Below, piece by piece: positions 58,133 to 64,000 of a stretch of DNA of 64,000 nt (positions within the stretch are counted from its first letter, which is position 1; each line of letters begins with the position of its first letter). The stretch lies in NCBI GenBank assembly GCA_039000515.1, contig JBCFYV010000012.1, positions 11,300,676 to 11,364,675 on the forward strand. Reading direction: 5' to 3'. The notes under the pieces are model-generated. The model was not told the DNA's origin. It saw nothing but the letters and a program-made list of their open reading frames with translations, and ran no database searches. This DNA is from Timema cristinae (taxonomy: Eukaryota; Arthropoda; Insecta; Phasmatodea; Timematidae). Both the position numbers and the translations under genes were made by a program.

Positions 58133-58345
58133 GCACCGCGTCTTACAACCCGTTCGGTTTATACGCTTATATACGAATTACGTTAATGCTTTAAGGAACT
58201 AGTAAGGCTCTATTTAGAGGAAGTGTATCCGCATTTGTGTGGAAAACCATTTTGTAAAAACCACCCTCAGTACACCCGACTGAAATTCAAACCTCGATAT
58301 CCCCGTCATCGGCAGTCTAGTCTACTGCGTTAGACCAAAATCTGG
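58133..58345 (-). repeat. SINE-A copy, minus strand
   Basis: Tail AGCACCGCGTCTTACAACCC then GTTCGGTTTATACGC, body CTATTTAGAGGAAGTGTATC and GTGTGGAAAACCATTTTG, inverted head GACTGAAATTCAAACCTCGA, CATCGGCAGTCTAGTCTACT, GCGTTAGACC. Slightly truncated at the head. Confidence 0.75.
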
Positions 58346-60480
58346 ATCAGAAAGTGTTCATTCCACTAGTGAGTGATGTGGTTCAGCCACAAGTAGAGAG
58401 TAAGCCAGTTAAACAGTAGGCCTAGTATGTGCTACGGCGGAACCTTATTTGTATAAAGGGGTAAAAGGTGGAAATGTTTAGAGAATCCCCCAAGCCAAAG
58501 GGGAGTCCAAGTGACTCAACCCTAGGACGTGTTTGAAAATTAAATGTCCCTATGTAAGATATTTTCAAAGGTCCTCATCTGGAAACATTTAAGAAACTAA
58601 ACTCCTTTCCAAGATATTTGGAGTGGTGTTCCCCCGGATATTTTTTTAAATTTTGGATGTACCACTAGAAGCTATTTAAAGTGATCCTTACCTTGGATTT
58701 TGCATGCCTCTAAACGCTATTTGAAGGATTTTTCGCCTAGAAAATTGAGTAGGCCTAATTAGAGGCCGTCAGAATCTATAAGGAGTAGTAAATACCCAGC
58801 AAATCTTTGAAATTTGTATATACCTATAAGCTGTTTAGAGTGGTAATCGATTATAAATTCTCAACAGATGGATACATTCAAGCACATTTACCGAGGTTGT
58901 TTCCCCCGATGTACAAAATGTAAGCATAATTCTCAGTTTTCCCAATCAGCGGCCACAATGAACACATATTGTCGCACTCAAGCTGAAGTGTGCCGGGCAA
59001 TATCCCAAGTTTGGTGGTTTTGATTAACTCTAGTAGACGTTTAGTGAATAAAGTAGAGTCTAAATTTGTAAATAATTCCAGTGAGTATTATTCGCGATTT
59101 TATTTATCATGGGTCGTTTGCTTGAGAAATGTCAGAATGGAGAATATTCCAAGAGGATGCAATTTAGTATTTTCTTTGTGTTTGTTATTTAAGAAGTGAC
59201 GGAACCGAGACCATTTTTAAGTGAATGCAAATCAGAACTTTGTGGTAATAGTTCAAATGAATACAATACAATGAATACAATTCAATAAATGTCGGGATGA
59301 AAAACATTCCGAGTAAATAAAATACAAGAGCTTTGTATATTTAGTTCCAGCTGGTACAACTAAAGGTTTTCATTAGGGTTGGTTGCTAGGCCGAAGACAA
59401 CGAACGTCATCTGATGTGACATCGTCAAATGGAGCAGTCCATAAGATATGTTTATGGAGACACTTGAAATAACATATGTACGCAAATTCTCTTATGGATA
59501 TTGACGATCTCACAGTGAGATTTCATGATAGTTGTATAAGCATCGATGCCAGCATGTTGCGGTGTGTCCATTGTAGCATAATGTAATGCATGCCACCTGT
59601 CATGAAGCCGTTTAGAGCACCTACTACAAACATGGGTGGCACTCTGTTTTATGTATAATTTCCAACCCAAGTAATCCTGATGTGCTTATCATCCATCTGC
59701 AGCTGGCTGGGCATACACTCCACTCGGCCTTCAGCCGATTAGTGCTGCCCACACCATCTTGAAGAAAGTATATGTCATAGGGAAGTCCTGAAAGTGCGAT
59801 ATTTTTCCGTTGCTTTCCAAACTGGATTTCTACGAGTGAGCGAGAAAGAGCAAATACATTTTGCCGGAAATGTATTTCCCTAACCTTCCAGGTATATTAT
59901 ACATGCCGCAATCGACAGAGGACAGACGGCTTTACTTCCCCTCCGAAGAAAGATGTGCTATTGATTTTCATCGCTCAGCAAAAATCTATCGTCCTTGGTT
60001 AGGTATGAACCCACGAACACTGACTCATACGAGACTAACCAAGACCACCGAGGGCCACTTTTATACTTTATCTTTGCATATTGTATCTGTCATTACCTTA
60101 CAAACCTGGAGGTAATGGTATGATCCTACCTAGTTCACGATGTCACATATTTCTAAAGCTAAGCCCACACGGTATTACTTGTTTGATATGTTCGGCTTGT
60201 CTTGTTGCAAACAATCACACTTAGAAGAGGAATCGCACGAATTTGTACAACACCGTATATTAGTTCAGAGATAGGGTTTGACGAGACGAATGAGGGCCGT
60301 ATTTATAGTTTAGTATCGGGAGACAACCAATTTCCCAGTCGAATGAAGGACTAGTTAATATTCGAGTCTCGATTATAATTACGACATTGTATTGTTAAAG
60401 AAGAGGTAACTCACTAAGACAGTAATTCGCTGAAAACTATTGCGTTGATAGACTGCATCACTACAATCCACTATTTTGAG
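58346..60480. other. non-coding DNA with faint repeats
   Basis: At about 58545-58850 the phrase AAGCTATTTAAAGTG / AAGATATTTGGAGTG / AACGCTATTTGAAGG / AAGCTGTTTAGAGTG recurs every 60-110 bp, a very degenerate tandem repeat. At about 59990-60060 there is an inverted tRNA-like head (TAGGTATGAACCCACGAAC, GACTAACCAAGACCACCGAG). No gene seen. Confidence 0.4.
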
Positions 60481-60790
60481 CCACCGCAATCGAATATCTC
60501 CCAGTAGAAGCCGGGTATTAAAATCAATGTCCCCGGAGGAGTACCTTAATCGCCTTGGCTGGACCTGCCGTCTGGCGGCGGCGCGCCGTAATTACGCCGC
60601 CTCTTTAACCACGGCTCGAGTGCGTCTCTTGCGAGGTTTCACCGACGTACAAGGAGAGAGAGGATGTCTGTAAAGGGAGGGAAGGTGACGACAGCCATCG
60701 TACGACACCGGGGCGCCATTACACTGCGGGCTACCATTTCTTCCTAACTCTTCACCTCTCTTTCGCAAGTGCACACAACGCTCTACACAA
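60481..60790. other. GC-rich CpG-dense island, no gene recognised
   Basis: Abrupt GC-rich stretch including GGCGGCGGCGCGCCGTAATT then ACGCCGCC. Both strands have ORFs of about 60 codons, which in GC-rich DNA is expected by chance. No splice sites or domains recognised. It could be a promoter, an enhancer or an exon. Confidence 0.4.
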
Positions 60791-63029
60791 GACGTTGAAA
60801 CAGAAAGGCTTCCTAGGAAGGATGAAGAAATCAGTGAAGTGTTAGAAAGCCCCTTAGGATTTTCCTACTACCGTGAAATCGGGTCGGGCTTGTGAAGGAT
60901 CTACACTTCAATATAAGATTTTCACTATATAAGTTTTCACGTTTAGCAGGCTAAGAATACAGGTTTTTATTTTTCAGATGTAGATTCATAGATGACACAG
61001 TTCAAAATCAACGTATTTATAGACATAAAATAAAAACCCGTACTAAACTCAGGATTTGAGTTACTACTCCGTACGCTAGTGGAAATATGATGATGATGAC
61101 AAATTAGCAGCTCTAATCTGGTACACTAATTTTGAAACGTGCGGGTGGCGAGTTGCTAGTGTATTTCTCTCATCTCACACACAATCTCGCAAACCCCTGA
61201 TTTCGAAACGTATGAGCTACGAAACTTGACGTCATATCATCGACTAGCGGGTATATTCTACTCAACAGCCTCATACCGTGCAAGACAGGGTTTGTCTGGC
61301 GAGAAAAGATAATAAAACAAAATAGATGCCCTCTCCTTCATCAGTTGCAACCTTCTGAGAGTGATTTTGTTGAAATAAAGTTACCGTTAAACAAAAGAAG
61401 TTTCCAGGGGTAAAAAATATTATTGAAATAGGACACTTCATTCAATCCTTCAATAAAAATATGTTTGTGTGAAATGGAAATAATATATCTTAATTTTTTC
61501 ACATTTATCCAACCGCCAACTTGGCTGAGATTGCAATATGACATTCTCAAAGTTTAGAGTTCTCGTGATCAAATCCTCGCCGTGTCCATTTAAAAAAGAA
61601 AAATCTCAGACTGAAAAAAAACTTTTAAATAATTGTATTATAAGTATATAATTTGTTTAAACTATTTTTATAAAAGTATTCAAGGTATTTGAGCCTACAT
61701 AGACTACCACAATATTCTTCTTTAAAAATAATTTAATAAGATAAATTAAAAACAGTTAATTAATTTTGAAATTGTGTGTGTATGTGGATATTTAAAAATT
61801 AAATTAATGGATTTTATGACATAAAAATGAACGTATTTAATAATAAGATTAGCAAGCAAATTATTATTGGCATTGCAAAACCCTTAAGGCATATTTAAGT
61901 ATTAAAAATAGTTGCGAAAGTAAAATAATGCTGTAGTAAATTCAAATTATTAGCAAGTGATTTTTTACTTGGACAATATCGATCTGGGATCGATCCCCTA
62001 AACTTCAAAACTTCAGACATGAACGATACTAAATTAGCTGAAGAAGCAATTGAAAAAAAAAATCGTTTAGCTGATACTTATTATAATCTGAACAAATTTT
62101 GAGACAGTAAACTTGGTTGCAAACAAATGGAAGATACGTTTCCAAATAAAGCCAAACAAATCGTATTACATGCTGCACTCAATACAATAATAGTGTTTAT
62201 GTGTGTTGTACAATGGCGCGTTGTGGCATCGCAAGCAACTCTCACGATGAGAGAAACCTTTCAAAATGAGCTCTGTAGTCATATAGGCCTAGCCTGCGAT
62301 TTGCGAAATTATGAGTTGGAGTTTTTTTTAGCAAGTTTCAAAATTAGGGCATGGACATACAAAATATGACACCTACTCCTGTATCAAAAGAGATAAGTTT
62401 GATTAGCATGTTTAACAACCGTAATATTAAATATGTTTGCCATGGAAAACTCACATTGGTGGATACTCGGACTAAATGTCAGGCTCGTCTAATCTGATAT
62501 GCCAGTGACCAGAAGATGCAGGTTTGAATGCCGGTAAGCTGTTCTGAATATGCTTTTATTCTGTGAGAGCTGTGTTGATAAACTGATTTCTGTCTCCCAT
62601 AATTTGATACTCACTAAAATATTTTGCGATAGATCAAGCATCTATATAGAAATAAACAGTAGGGCTCACCACACAGACTTTCTCTCATTTTTATCTTAAA
62701 ATAGACATTTACTAAAAACTGTTAAGATCTCTGAAACGAAATAATAGGACTATACATTGTTGTAGAGACACTACACGAAAGATTATAAATAAAATAATAA
62801 GTATACATTGTTATAACTTACTCTATGGGATTATGAACTAGGAACAATGTTACAGAAAAATTTAGAAAAGAAATATATTATTACCAAAGAATATACAAAT
62901 ATAAAAAAATCATCTTTTGACTTTAATTAAAAAGTATGTATATAATATATATTTGATTATAGCTCTGAAACTATTGGTCTTATATAAATACATTCCAAAT
63001 AATAGATTTGTATCTTTAATAGTAGGCCT
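60791..63029. other. AT-rich DNA with two tRNA-like remnants
   Basis: At about 61505-61590 (CCAACTTGGCTGAGATTGCA, GTGATCAAATCCTCGCCGTG) and at 62435-62680 (CACATTGGTGGATACTCGG, GCAGGTTTGAATGCCGGT) there are decayed tRNA-like heads, the second followed by a SINE-B-like body (GATAAACTGATTTCTGTCTC). An 80-codon ORF at 62127 has no recognisable feature. Confidence 0.4.
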
Positions 63030-63450
63030 ACTACAACTTTACAATGAGAAGATATTTCATATCTCAAATAGTTGCGGAGGAATGAAGAAAATTGAAATAT
63101 TTCACTCAGGTAAAGTACCCTCAAAGTAATTTTTATGAAAAAATGAGTTGCCATCTTGTTTATAATAATTTGCAGTGTCTACACATAACATTTAATCAAA
63201 ATTGTTAGAACAAATTTCTATAAAATTGAATTTTCTCTTTTTGTCCTTGAGTAAACCCTCGGGGAGACCTTATGATCACCACAGATACCCAGTTATAGCC
63301 CAATCTGTAGAATAAATTCAGCTCTAGCCCGAGGAACAGACAAACAAATGGCACGCGAAAACCACTTTTTGGTTTTATGGGGCCGTGAAACGTCGACATT
63401 TATCAAAATATCGAGTTAGAATTTTTTAATATCACAATACTTTCTCTCCA
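63030..63450 (-). repeat. Repeat A copy, minus strand
   Basis: AGTAGGCCTACTACAACTTT, CATATCTCAAATAGTTGCGG, ACCCTCAAAGTAATTTTTAT, GAACAGACAAACAAATGG, AAAACCACTTTTTGG and CGTGAAACGTCGACATTTAT, the inverse of the Repeat A order, ending near a TCACAATACTTTCTCTCC terminus like the copy at 48.4 kb. Confidence 0.65.
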
Positions 63451-64000
63451 AGGTGATGAGATAAAGCAAAACGATATAATGCATTTATTTTAGTTTATAT
63501 GTTTTAATACAAGGTTTTTTAATGCTTAATCAACGTGTAACGGATTAAAGGGGGATTTGAGGAAATGCGCCCGCATTAGCGTGTAGACATAATGAGAATG
63601 TTAAATGATAAGTCAAATTTAAAACTACTATTAATACACTAGAATAATATTCAAATCTCAAAAGTTTCTATCACTAAAATTCCCATATATTGTGAGACTG
63701 GAGTTCTAGATCATGTGTATGCCGGTGCGGGAAAGGGGGAAAATTGAAAAAAACTAGGTTTCACACGTGATACATTTCGTCTTGAAACTAGACAATGAAG
63801 TTTCTTAATATTTATTTAGGCTAATTACATCGTGTATTTTTAATGTGTAGATTATTGTAGGCATTTGTACTTGTACTTATAAGTTTAGTGTTAATAAATA
63901 TTTAGGTTTTTAAAATATAAATAATCATAACGCAATAACTAAATATTTAAAATATATCAAGTACTTGTTTTATTCCTAAGACTGTTCATATTGTAAACCT
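63451..64000. other. AT-rich DNA with a SINE-A scrap
   Basis: A SINE-A body piece in minus orientation at about 63540-63620 (GATTTGAGGAAATGCGCCCG, ATTAGCGTGTAGACATAATG). Nothing else recognised to the window end. Confidence 0.35.

Noticed and set aside
60476..60774. Arg/Ala-rich ORFs on both strands of the CpG island
   Set aside because: Expected in GC-rich DNA; no start context, splice sites or similarity that I can recognise.
62127..62369. 80-codon ORF starting MEDTFPN
   Set aside because: Isolated, AT-rich surroundings, no motif and no exon structure.

Overview
The window is eukaryotic nuclear DNA. It is AT-rich, has no operons, is full of tRNA-derived SINEs, microsatellites and decayed transposons, and contains an intron-bearing transposase-like gene. 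The Ty3/gypsy element, the RTE-like LINE and the DUF7869-like protein point to an arthropod, most likely an insect, but I cannot name the species. I see no convincing single-copy host gene. Every coding region I can support belongs to a mobile element.

Layout. A minisatellite with a unit of about 35 bp fills 144-1262. From 1.3 to 7.2 kb there are SINE fragments and copies of an interspersed non-coding repeat (called Repeat A here). From 7253 to 24.7 kb there is a nest. A minus-strand LINE ends in a (CATA)n array (7253-7430), and its reverse-transcriptase region is split by a Ty3/gypsy element at 8731-24124. That element is a tandem LTR-internal-LTR-internal-LTR array. The outer ends share a 4-bp target duplication (AGTT), and the middle LTR is a chimera of the other two, which is the expected product of an unequal crossover. 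Its gene plan is readable: LTR promoter, a primer-binding site complementary to the 5' end of initiator tRNA-Met, gag, a textbook -1 frameshift site, pol (protease, RT, RNase H, integrase) with one shared in-frame TAG, then a small basic 3' ORF, a poly(C) run and a polypurine tract.

From 24.7 to 41 kb I see repeats only: Repeat A, one arm of a long-inverted-repeat element, a 221-bp TA-flanked MITE, a pyrimidine/purine foldback region, degenerate tandem repeats, and tandemly duplicated SINEs. At 41.3-45.1 kb a two-exon DUF7869-like gene, broken by one stop and one frameshift, is flanked by imperfect terminal and subterminal inverted repeats. I read it as a DNA transposon.

From 45 to 64 kb there are more SINEs, including two in opposite orientation side by side, an intact 1.2-kb long-TIR element, inverted copies of Repeat A, a possible hAT first-exon remnant behind a GC-rich patch, a second degenerate tandem array, a GC-rich island near 60.5 kb, and otherwise AT-rich DNA where I see nothing.
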